Source: Mytilus californianus
Lineage: Eukaryota > Mollusca > Bivalvia > Mytilida > Mytilidae
Assembly (NCBI RefSeq): GCF_021869535.1
Contig: NW_026262701.1
Location: 47,805,278 to 47,869,277, forward strand
Reading direction: 5' to 3'
DNA length: 64,000 nucleotides
Below the pieces are notes generated by a model that worked only from the letters and a program-made list of their open reading frames with translations, searched no databases and had not been told where the DNA came from. Numbering within the stretch: position 1 is the first letter of the stretch; each line of letters opens with the position of its first letter. The translations under genes were made by a program, and so were the position numbers. Below are positions 11,460 to 22,000 of the stretch, one piece after another.

Positions 11460-12845
11460 CGAGTCTTGTGGAGACGTCTGGCTTACTTGATTATAAGCCT
11501 TGTATCTTTAGTGCGTTTGTTTTTAAGAATATTGTTAGAAAAAAAATTACTGATAAACAGATTTCAAGCTTCAAACATGAAAAGCAGACGATGTTTAAAC
11601 AAAAGTAACTGGAATGTATTATTGACCATAGGAAAGAGAAGTGTTGAGAGTGGAAACAAATATCCATGTTAGTTAACTATTTTTGATATCTCGAATATTA
11701 TCCTGGTCGAGTATATTGTACAATTATCTCTCAGTATCTCCAATAAACTACGTTCTCTTATTAATTTTCTATTTTTCCAACTTTAAATTTATTCTTTTCA
11801 CCTTCAAATAGTTAAGGCAAACACACACACGTTGAACAAAATTACAATTATTGCACAGAATCTAAAATAATTATTTGTTTTCAAATGCAAGTAATCTAAA
11901 ATAATTATTTGTTTTCAAATGCAAGTATGGTGTTAAAATAACTTTATGCAAGGATTAAAAGTTTAAACCGATAGTTCTGATTTAAAATTCATTCAAACGT
12001 TTATTTTCACATTTCATAAACATCAATTAAATTCGATAATGTATAATTATAAATACAGAAAATCAACATGCAGCTGTTGAATTGTCAAAAGTAAATCCCC
12101 CCAAAAGAAAATAATAACTGTTATGAGAATTTTTTCTATTTTAATGTAGGAAATTTAGTAAACTTTTTTCATTTTGTTTCATTGTGCACGGTAAATCTTT
12201 TTAAAAATACATTGCCCGTCATGCTGTCCGTTTGATCATTAATTTTTGTTTGAGTTTTTGAATTCGTATTCAATTTGTTGGATTCTTTGTTGTTGTTGTT
12301 TTTCTTCAATGAATAAAATAATCATTATTTACCGAAGTTATAACAACACAACTTTAGACAACATTAATTCTAACCAGGTCTCCTAAATGTACTATTTCCG
12401 CAATTTGTCTTTTAAATTAATGATAGAATATTTAAAAACAAAATTATTGCACTACATATAATTATCACATTAGTAGATAACACATAGATTTGTATGCATT
12501 GATATATGCATCAAGAGATAACAACTTTGTTCTAGACCTTATAGTTTGTATGTAATTGTGATGTTATATATGTTGAACCATGAAATCGAAAAGGGCAACA
12601 GCTGCACCATAAAGTATATTTAGTTATATAAGTTTACCCCGTATCCTTTGTTTTTCTATTATATCAAATGAATAATTTATCCACGGCAGGTAGTTTATAG
12701 AATGCCACTCCTAAGAAACTACCAAAAGTAAATGTACATGTGGTGTTCATAGCTGCGAACATTGTAGAACTAAATGAAATGTAAAACGTATGCGTGATTT
12801 ACATGAATCTCTTTGAATTTCTTTTATATAGATGAATCGGAAGGC
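11460..12845. other. intergenic stretch without recognisable genes
   Basis: AT-rich sequence with a GACGAAAC-type repeat fragment at its start and the 34-bp duplication. The reading frames present are short, without recognisable motifs, and look random. Nothing else is seen. Confidence 0.6.
11859..11926. repeat. perfect 34-bp tandem duplication
   Basis: A 34-base unit starting AATCTAAAATAATT and ending CAAATGCAAGT occurs twice with no spacer and no visible difference. It is a recent small duplication in intergenic DNA. Confidence 0.9.
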
Positions 12846-13020
12846 AATGCAAATGATTGATTTGTTGATTGGTTATTAGTTTTTAACGCCACTTTCAGCA
12901 TTGTTGGCTTAAAGTGGAAGTCAGTTATTATTTGTGAAGAAAGCCGGAGTGCCAGGATAGAACCACCGACAATCGGCAGGAAAACTTGCTATCCTAGTCA
13001 ATCAAGATTTGAGTCAAACG
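12846..13020 (-). repeat. tRNA-derived SINE fragment (ATTG-tailed), reversed
   Basis: Starts with the reversed tail GATTGATTTGTTGATTGG, then TTAACGCCACTTTCAGCA(T)TGTTGG and AAAGCCGGAGTGCC, the core shared with 13575, 19558 and (plus strand) 42533. Truncated before the tRNA-like head. Confidence 0.7.
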
Positions 13021-13574
13021 CACTTGCAATAAGACCACTTTCTATTTCATTAAAAAATCAGTTTTACGTATTCTAACACAACAACTAAAACAATATGAAT
13101 ATTTTGAATGATATACTACAAACCTTAAAAGAAATGATAGATATCACAAATTACTGAATTTTTATCAATAGTTAATCATAGGTTTCATTACGAGTGAGAA
13201 TTGGATATCGCTTGATATCAACTATCGAGTGATTTAATTTCAATATGATAATTAACCAGCCCTTGGCGGACCCCAGACTTCTCTTCACACCAGAAGTTTT
13301 CAAGCTTTTCGCTTCAGAATGGAATAAAATTTGGCAAAAGATATATTTCAAGTGATACGTGTGCGTGTTTTGTATAGTATTGATGAAATCACAAATCTCC
13401 GTTACCAAGGGAGAAATGTAAAGAAGTCATCATTGACCTAACGCATAACCAATCGAAATATCGCAAATTCGTCACACATTGCAGGATAAGCCAACCAAAT
13501 CATCGCATTCTTGGTATCACTTATTTATATCATACTTCGTTCAGTGTAATACGAGACATATATCTTCATGATGA

Positions 13575-13755
13575 AAATAGATTGATTGATTGATTGATTG
13601 GTGTTTTAATGCCACTTTCAGCAATATTGCGCTATTTCGTGGTGGTCAATTTTTATAGTTGGAGGAAGCCGGTATGCCCGGAGAGAAGCACCGACCTTCG
13701 GTAGGAAAACTGATAATTCGACTACTTAGACCACTCGGCCACAGAGGCCCTCGGG
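13575..13755 (-). repeat. tRNA-derived SINE, reversed
   Basis: Begins with four GATT repeats, then GCCACTTTCAGCAATATTG, GGAAGCCGGTATGCCCGGAG and ACCGACCTTCGGTAGGAAAAC, and ends in the reversed head (GACCACTCGGCCACAGAGGCC). The head resembles box A of a tRNA. The middle of the head is shortened. Confidence 0.75.
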
Positions 13756-13794
13756 AAATAGAAGACGGACCGCAAAAATAAGAGAACGTACAAT

Positions 13795-14060
13795 TGATTG
13801 ATTAAGTAATTGATTGTTTTTTGCTTAATGTCTAATGGCAAATATTGCATTCATGAACAGAACGAGAACACATTAACAATAAATACAATAGGTAGGTCCT
13901 GTAATATAGGCCGTTCGAGATTGAGGTCGGGCAATGTTAGACTGCCACTAAAAAATGAGGTATAATAGATAGGGACAGAAATTTTTCCTTGCAAAAGGCC
14001 ACCAACAGAACCCTCAAAGAGTTGTTGCAAGAGTTCTTAACGTGCAAAGGGAATGCACAG
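13795..14060 (+). repeat. dispersed repeat with TTGATTGATT end
   Basis: Shares long blocks with 57831-58245: CATTAACAATAAATACAATA, TAGGTCCTGTAATA and GAGTTGTTGCAAG. It begins with a TTGATT-type run like the SINE tails. A third partial copy is at 63283-63420. No coding capacity is seen. Confidence 0.7.
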
Positions 14061-14289
14061 TTGACGTACTTGTAAAGATAAACTGAGTTAATATCAGAAG
14101 TCCGAGGTGTCATACGAAAAGAAACGAGAAATCACAAAACTGAAAATTCCACTAAGTAGTATTGCGCTTGCCCCTAATCAATGTGAATATTGTTGTCTAT
14201 TCGAGTGGTTTTGTCCAGAAAATTTAGTGTTTGTGTAAGATGTTTGGATATCTATGCTGATTATATTCAATTATAAATTAACTGTTTAC

Positions 14290-14985
14290 AAAACACTGTG
14301 TCGATGCCACTGCTGGTGGAGTTTTTATTCCCCGAGGGTATCACCAGCCAAGTAGTCAGCACTTCTGGTTTGACATGAATTATCATTGATATGGTCATAA
14401 TTATAGATTAACTGTTTACAAACCTTTGAATTTTTGAAATACTAAGGCTTTTCTACCTCAAGAATAGATTACCTTAGCTGTATTTGGAAAAACTTTTAGG
14501 AATTTTGGTCCTCAATGCTCTTCAACTTCGTGCTTTATTTGGCCTTTAAAACTTTTTTTGAAACGAGCGTCACTGATGAGTCTTTTGTAGCGAAACGCGC
14601 GTCTGGCGTAAATACAAAATTTCAATCCTGGTGTCTATGATGAGTTTATTTACAACAACTGGGTCGATGCCACTGCTGATGGAGTTTTTATTCCCCGAGG
14701 GTATCACCAGCCCAGTAGTCAGCACTTCTGTGTTGACATGAATTATCATTGATATGGTCATAATTATAAATTAACTGTTTACAAAACTTTGAATTTTTGA
14801 AATACTTAGGCTTTTCTACCTCAGGAATAGATTACCTTAGCTGTATTTGGTCCTTAATGCTCTTCAACTTCGTGCTTTATTTGGCCTTTAAAACTTATTT
14901 TGATTCGAGCGTCACTGATGAGTTTTTTGTAGACGAAACGCGCGTCTGGCGTAAATACAAAATTTCAATCCTGTCTTATTTACAC
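14290..14985. repeat. 363-bp unit in two tandem copies
   Basis: GTCGATGCCACTGCTG starts near 14298 and again near 14661. Both units run through ATTCCCCGAGGGTATCACCAG, AATAGATTACCTTAGCTG and ACTTCGTGCTTTATTTGGCC to GCGCGTCTGGCGTAAATAC. The second unit has a small internal deletion and is slightly truncated. This repeat family (GACGAAACGCGCGTCTGGC) is dispersed elsewhere in the window. Confidence 0.85.
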
Positions 14986-15119
14986 TACATACATCTTCGT
15001 TTATTCATATACGATCTCCTGTTTTGAATCACGTTTTATGAATCGCCAAAATATGACATACCGCAGTCAGTTATGTTCTCTTGGGCACTCTAGCGGCCGG
15101 TAAATCTGAACAAATCAAG

Positions 15120-15370
15120 AGATCGTTAAAAAAGAGGGACGAAAGATACCAGAGGGAAAGTCAAACTCTTGGATCGAAAACAAACTGACAACGCTATGGC
15201 CAAAAATAAAAAGACAAACAGACAAATAATAGTACAGATGACACAACATAGAAAACTAAAGACAAAGCAACACGAACCCCACCAAAAACTGGGGGTGATC
15301 TCAGGTGCTCCGGAAGGGTAAGCAGATCCTGCTCCACATGTGGCACCCGTCGTGTTGCTTATGTCATTAC
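15120..15370 (+). repeat. dispersed repeat (AAACTGACAACGC family)
   Basis: A fairly complete member: CGAAAGATACCAGAGGGA, CAAACTGACAACGCTATGGC, AACCCCACCAAAAACTGGGG, GGTGATCTCAGGTGCTCCGG and CACATGTGGCACCCGTCGTG. It matches 35440-35665 closely. Confidence 0.8.
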
Positions 15371-15524
15371 AAATCCGGTAAATAGTCTAATTCGGTAGGT
15401 CACATTCATGAAAAGGGAAGGGTATTGTAGTTACGTCGCAAGATTTATAAGCAATAAGCATATCGAAAAGTGTATTCATTGGAGAGGTGAAATATCTTTT
15501 TAACCTATTACCTGAATATCTTAT

Positions 15525-15700
15525 TTAAACCAGGTTTAATCCACCATATCCTACATAAGAAGACGCCTGTACCAAGTCAGGTATATGACAGTTGTTATCC
15601 AATCTTTTGATGTGCTTGAGCTTTTTATTTTGCCATTTGCTTAGGGACTTTCCGTTTAGAATTTCCTTCGGAGTTCGATTTTTTTGTTATTTTACTTTTT
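15525..15700 (-). repeat. dispersed repeat (CATCAAACGAATGG family), reversed
   Basis: Reversed copy: GGTTTAATCCACCAT, ACATAAGAAGACGCC, TATGACAGTTGTTATCCAAT, TGATGTGCTTGAGCTTT and GGGACTTTCCGTTTAGAAT. It directly follows the repeat at 15120-15370. Confidence 0.75.
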
Positions 15701-16620
15701 ATCAAAAAATCATTGAACGCACTATAAATCATTTTCAAAAAGCTGAGACACTTCTAACTTAAACTATATGCTCTTCAACCATGGAAATGAATGATCATGA
15801 GTTCAAAATATCTATATGGTTTTTATACTATTAGTGAATATCAACCAGTGTACAATATTAGTTTACATGTCAGTAGGATGAGAAATACAAAATCATCAAA
15901 AAAAAAGTCATTAGCGCAATCACTAAGCTTAAAGGAAAATCTCCTGCAAGCAAGAAAGACAAAACCATAAAGATTAAAGACTGAAAAATCTAATACAGTA
16001 AAAGGAATTATTATGATAGCCTTCACAATTATAAAAACACATTCAACGGATTATTTCTTACAACCGTAAGCGAGGATGTGGATGTGGGTTTACAGAAAAG
16101 AGAATTATGTTCAAAAAATATAAAAAAAAATAGAGAAAAATGGACAAAAAAAATAAAGAACAGAGAATAATGAGGTGCTAAAATATAAAGAATAGAGAAT
16201 AATAGGCAAAAAGTTTAAATGATAAAGAAAAATGGTCTAAAAAATTAAAGAATACAGAAATGAAGGACCCCCATCCAGACCACAGTGCACAGAACACAAA
16301 TTCAGTTAAATCATGACGGTACACATACTTATAGTTATCTATTAGAAACTTTTACCTTTACTACAAAGTTTGGAGGTAAGCAAGTACTTCTGTTAATTCT
16401 TGAAATGTCGAATTATTTAATAAAAAGTCCTCTAGGATTTAAAGATCCGTAGAAATTGAATAGTATAGAAATGACATTTTTCATACAATGCTAATTTCTT
16501 TAATTCTGACAAACATCCGTTCATAGCTGGACAAAATTCAGGTTTCTATTCGTATTTTACCTATTATTAGGTTTCTTAAAACGTAATCGAATTGAAAAGA
16601 TTTCATTTCTTAGAAAACTG
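15700..16620. other. intergenic stretch without recognisable genes
   Basis: A-rich, with loosely repeated (A/T)AAAGAA(T/C)AGAGAATAA(T) blocks around 16120-16260. The one frame here is on the minus strand and is phenylalanine-rich without motifs. Nothing else is seen. Confidence 0.5.
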
Positions 16621-16679
16621 AGGTGGTGAAAGAGGTAGGACCAATTCTCCCTGGATTTATTTCACACCTTGGTTATTTG

Positions 16680-17285
16680 CAAAAATTCACAATTAAAGCC
16701 TACGAGAGAAACAAATGCAGGGGAAATTTTCCTTATATCTTTTTGTGCATTTACAAAAACATTTAATTAAATTACTAGACATGATTTTAAACATTTCATT
16801 TAAGTGCAATTTATAAACCAAAGCTCCCTAAATATATCAACCACATCAGACGAATACTTGACAATTTTCAAATTCAAGTTTAGTACATAATAACCGAAGA
16901 ATTGTAACGATTTGTTTTTATTAATCATGAAGTTTTATACGTAGATATAAATTCATTTTCAATATTATCCAATCATAAATTAAGTTGACAATTTCAAAAG
17001 CAGAGGAATTTTCAAATCTTAAAAGAAAAACATAAACTACGACGATGGATGGAAAAGAATTCAAAACTATAGATTGAAATGTTAACTAGAGTAAGATCTC
17101 GATATGAGTTATCATCAGCCATACACATTACGTTCATTCAGAGAATGATATTATCCTTTTTGCGAATGGCATTTTTTTTTTGCAGTGATCCTGGGTTAAG
17201 TGGTATCACTCTTTTATAATGCATTTGTAATGATAAGTTTCATAATTATGTCTTAAGCATTCAGGTGATCTAGACATCAATACAT
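16680..17285 (+). pseudogene. decayed copy of arylsulfatase exon 1 and its flanks
   Basis: Matches about 18205-19480 of copy B in order: GAGAGAAACAAATGCA against GAGTGAAACAAATACA, then ATGAAGTTTTATACGTAGA against ATGAAGTTCTATGTCTAAA, then an ATG at 17045 reading M-D-G-K-E-F-K-T-I-D and a stop. After GAGTAAGA it jumps straight to the intron 1 sequence (TTATCATCAGCCATA and CGTTCATTCAGAG). About 520 bases are missing, including the membrane segment and donor. It cannot encode a protein. Confidence 0.75.
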
Positions 17286-17618
17286 GTTTCACGCTGGAGA
17301 AAGCGTTGTGTAGATTAAGACGTTTGGCAAGAAAGTCAGTAGCCGGGTCGAAGATTTTGTGGTGTTTGTGAGGGATTCTCATGTTCAGTCAGAAGAACAT
17401 TTAGAAAACACCCCTAATCAGGAAATAATGCATTCGACCTACAGTAAATAAGCGGATGATAAATACCCTTCTCATAAAGAAGAAGACCAGTAAACCAACA
17501 GAGTTACGTTGATCAGATATTAGTTGCTTAAGAGCAATATTATTGAAATGACACTTTGTACTGCGTACAAAGTAAACGAACAGGTTGGATTGGATATTGC
17601 AGGTTGACTCAGTAAACT

Positions 17619-17800
17619 GTTCCACTTGGAGGACAGACTGTACCAGTTAGCACTGTCTGGTAGTGACAGACTCTCCCACTCGGAGGACAGACTGTACCAG
17701 CCCGTACTGTCTGAAAGTGACAGACTGTGCCACTCGGAGGATAGACTGCATCAGACGCACTGTCTTGTAGTGGCAGACCGTCCCATCTGTAGGACAGGCT
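17619..17800. repeat. 54-bp minisatellite, about 3.5 copies
   Basis: CCACT(T/C)GGAGGA recurs at 17622, 17676 and 17730, with a weaker copy near 17782. Each unit also holds CAGACTGTACCAG and ACTGTCTG, which pair with each other, and AGTGACAGACT. The period is divisible by three, but the frames across it are interrupted. It is more GC-rich than its surroundings. Confidence 0.85.
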
Positions 17801-18204
17801 GTTAGATTATATTATATTTGTATATATATAATTGTTCGTTATTGCTTTATATCTGCAAAGATCCCGTGTGTCTGTTTTATCATTTCCGAACTTGTGACCA
17901 AATTATAAATGCCTAAAGATGCGATTTTGACATATATTTGGAAAATTTGATTAAGAAATTCAATTTAAAAAACGTATAAGAAGGGCGTTCTTAACCAAAA
18001 CCAAGAGGGTCTTGGAAGTTTTTGTACACGTTCTTCTTCATATACACATTAACGCGTTTTAGTTTATGATGTCCTTCGATACACAATTTTACAAAAACAT
18101 GTAAAATTGTCAGTATTGTCTTTTACAGCAATATTTATAATTATCAACAAGAATATTATATTACTCCTTAATATTGGATTTCTAACGGTTTGAACAACTT
18201 TATA

Positions 18205-18703
18205 TTTTAGCCTGTGAGTGAAACAAATACAAAGGAGATTGTCTTTCGTGATATTAACAAAAATTTGAAATTAAACAAATACACATAACTTAAAACACTT
18301 TATCGAAGTACAACACATCAACCAAACCTTCCTATATCAAGCGCATCGGACGAGGACTTGACTCTTTTGTCCGATTCAAATTTTATACATATTTACCAAC
18401 GAGTAAATGTAGCTGTTTAAACTAAAGATGTGGCAACTGATTATGTATCTCAACTAGACTTATAATTATATATAATACATGTACGTCAATTGGTGAATGT
18501 TCAAGTCCACTTGGTTTAACCTTAAGTTTGACAATAATTTTCCGTCAAACCTCTTTTGTATCACACCTACCGTGACAGCTTGTGTTTATCAGCCATGAAG
18601 TTCTATGTCTAAATATAAGGTCAGTTTCAATGTGTGTCAACCATAAAAAACCACTTCAAAAACTAGAGGAATTTTCAATTCTCAAAATACAGAAACTGTG
18701 AAT
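18205..18703 (+). promoter_or_regulatory. upstream region of copy B, conserved in the exon 1 relic
   Basis: This stretch before the first ATG aligns in patches with about 16680-17044 (for example TCAAACGAATAC-like and ATGAAGTT(C/T)TAT blocks), so it was duplicated with exon 1. It should hold the 5' UTR and perhaps the promoter. TATAAG at 18614 is a possible TATA-like site, but nothing decides a start. Confidence 0.3.
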
Positions 18704-19070
18704 ATGGATGAAAAAGAATTTAAAACTTTTGATGGAAATGTTGACCATAGTAAGACCAACTGTAATCCTGTTATTGAAGTGAAAGAAAAAGACTAAACAA
18801 CGTGTACAACCGATCATTCAAATTATAAAGTGGAATCTGACGATTTCAATGAAGAAACGGAACAAACCCATTGTATTGTGACAGAATTAAACGCTCAAGG
18901 AGATAAATCAAATCACCGAGTTGAGACTATACCCTTGAAGAATACAGGAAATTATAAACATAACGGAACCAAGGACAAAATGAGACATTTTTGTCCAGCT
19001 CTAGTAATTGCAGCAATTGTCTTTTTGTTTATATTTACTGCTCTTGCAGTCTTCATAGCGAAATACACAG
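18704..19070 (+). CDS. copy B exon 1 (N-terminal region and membrane segment, with in-frame stop)
   Basis: ATG at 18704 starts [10 protein letters not shown], but codon 31 is TAA (18794-18796). The same frame stays open after it, through a hydrophilic, acidic region ([10 protein letters not shown]) to a hydrophobic segment of about 19-20 residues ([19 protein letters not shown]) and donor GTGAGT. The first ATG after the stop is at 18980, seven residues before the hydrophobic run (MRHFCPA). It could start a shorter protein with a signal anchor or signal peptide. The frame conservation on both sides suggests the TAA is a recent substitution. Confidence 0.8.
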
Positions 19071-22000
19071 GTGAGTTTCATCTAAGATCTGTATTTGTTT
19101 ATTTCCTCTATCCATGTTGAAAAAAAGAAACGGACATATATTGTTTAATTGTCGGGTGTATGAATTTTTTTAAGTATGAATTCTGTTTATGTGAAATTTT
19201 AATCTTTTATTTCATTTATTTTGTCATCGAAAATACAAGTGATTTCCGAAGAAAATCCCCCCCCCTACAGGGGAACGGAATAATTGTCGGTATGTGTTAT
19301 TATCAGCCATAAACATTCCGTTCATTCAGAGGGTAATACGATCCTTTACCCTTTTTGAAAATGGCATTTTTTTTTCAACGAACCTTGGTTAAGGTAAGTT
19401 GGTAAGTGATATTACTCTTCAAATTGGTAATGCATTTGCAATGATAAGTTTCATAATTATGTGTTAAGCATTCATGTGATATAGAATTAAAAATCTGTGT
19501 TAACCAGAACCTTAGAATACAATTATGAAAATGGTTTACACAAATCCATCAGAGATTAAAATTGATTGATTAATTGATTGATTTGTGTTTAACGCCACTT
19601 TCAGCACTATTGGCCATTTTGTGGCGGTCAGTTCTTATTAGTGGAAAAAGCCGGAATGCCCGGAGAGAACTGCCGACCTTCGTCAGTAAAACCAACAATC
19701 CTTGGAATTGAGGGCACCTGCAACACGTGCGGGATTCGAACTCACAACCTCGGTGTTGACAGGCTAGTGCTTTGTTTCTCGTAAACTACTTAGATCACTC
19801 GGTCTCCGAGGCCCCCAGTGATTCATAAAAGTTATGTCTATCTCAAGCTTCTAGTTATGGAAATTTAGTAACTGTTAGTGAAACTGATGCACCCATTGAT
19901 GACTAACACTTACCATATGTGGTTATCTGGTCAAAGGTTAGGGTCAGTTATTATAGTAAAGTTCCAACTCCTTCCTTTTATTTTAAATTTGACATCAATT
20001 TATGATTCATTCAATATCAAATTTGTTTTTGTTCTTGGGCATAAGGAATACATATTGCTAGGTCATTAGCAAAGAACAAATGTGATCAGTTTTTTTTTTA
20101 AATACTGCGTTCTCTAGAAATATTAGTCCCTTAAGTCCATACTAAAATTATCATATGAATAAAACAAAAATAAGGACGGAGATGTGATTAAACTGCCAAT
20201 GAGACAACTATCCTTCAAAAACAAAAGAATATGAAACTGAACAACTGCATGCTATAAAAGGGCCCACGGAACAACATTGTCCGAAAATTAAGATTGACAA
20301 TGTTATGCTTTATTTGATTCAACCGAATAAGAGCGGCAACTAATTGAACGTAAATTGTCTGAATTTTCCAAAGACTTTTTTACACTCCATAAATAATTAA
20401 TCAAAATATTTCATATGCTTTATTGCAAAAAAAATAATAAATTATACCTCAGTTAATTAATGTATTGTATTATTAAGAAAGTACTTTTCATGATCTTCAG
20501 GTTTTATTATCAACACGGGGAAACATCCTATACTGTGGATTCATTTATTTTCGTGGGTACCAATTTTCGTGGATTAAGGAAAACATACATGTTCGTGGAT
20601 ATTTAATTCCATGGTTTTGCCGAAGTATGCATACAAGCCTATAGAAAATTTGGTATTCGTTGATCATTTAATTTCGTGTTTCACCTGTTCCCACGAAATC
20701 CACGAAAATTGGTATCCAACGAATAATAATGAATCCACAGTAGTTATAAATAGAGTGCGCTGAATAACAATATTGCATCACATCTTAAAAAATTTCAATT
20801 TTTTTTATCATTTGGTATCCCAAACAGTTTGTATAATGATTGATGCGATTATATTTGAATATAGGAAAGAGATTTTTCAGTGTAGAATTAGCTCGATATT
20901 GAATTCGTGTATCATGGTTTATAGACTGTTCATGAGAGTAATGATTACGTTTTCTTCTATAAACAATTTGCACGATATGAATAAAAGAGATTTTAAATAT
21001 GTTTTTCTGTTCATCTAATTTTGGGTTTTTTAAAAGGATATACCTTCTGTAATCGTTTAATCCAAGATAGCTCGACAATTTGACGGAATCTTCAAATTGT
21101 TTATGTGAGATTACCTTGTTGTTCTTAATCATTTCGAGAGACTGCAATTTAGCAAAAATCAATCTTTTTTGCCGTTGGTTAAAATGCTATAGATGTTATG
21201 GTGTTCGTTTCAGTAAATCACGTCCTGTTTGTCCTGCATATTTAGATTTTTTTTTTATTATTTATTGAATATTACCAGGTTTACAAGGTTTTCAGATTTC
21301 AAGTAATGGTCATCGGTAAAAGAGAGCGAACAATCTCTTCCGTTCACTGATGACAGAACAGTAATATTAGAAGATAGTCTGCAGAAGGTCTGGTATTGTC
21401 TGGCATATCACAAAAACGTTGGTGGATATCGACGTGAAATTCGATTAAATAATCTCCCCACACGCACGACACATGTTTCTTGACTAACTTTCATCCGGTA
21501 CCCTCGAGAATTGGTGTTTGGAAGCCAAAACATATTAAGTTTGTATAATCATCAAAACTTAAAGAGCAGCAAACTCGAGGTGACATTCTTAACAAAGAAT
21601 GTTGTAGTCTTTATTCTGTCAATTTTCGTTTTCATTAGCAATCGAAACCGCGCTTCGTAGTTATACTGTTCTTCTCCATATCTTACCTTATATCTAGAAA
21701 TTCAATGTTTAATTAGTTGACCGTTATATAATATCTGTTTTACATATGACTCTATATATGCTCTTTTCCTCACTTCCTCGTTTATGGCTTTACCGAATGA
21801 GACTTATCCCCGGATACTTTCATGCCATTAATAACACGACAGGAACTGCGTCCAGAGCAAGCAAGGTTTTGTGGGGTTCCTGCTGTTCTAATTTTCTTGG
21901 TAGCGTTTGGCAGACTGTAGTTAATAAGATTTGATCGTCTTTTTTTTTGCCATGATGTAATTAGGTTTTCATTCAAAAACGTTTTTTTTTTAATTTCCAC

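Larger units (their letters stand above)
9977..11460 (+). other. 3' flank of copy A, homologous to 48681-50540
   Basis: After the stop codon the two gene copies stay alignable in patches, for example TTGGCACGACTTTTCGAAC at 11370 against TTGGCATGGCTTTTGGGAAC at 50433. This 3' flank is therefore part of the duplicated unit. It includes a GACGAAAC-type repeat fragment at 10262-10345. No coding signal is seen. Confidence 0.65.

Noticed and set aside
18830..19120. Frame starting at GTG 18830 taken as a separate gene
   Set aside because: It is the second part of exon 1 of the sulfatase after the in-frame stop, and the end past 19070 is intron.
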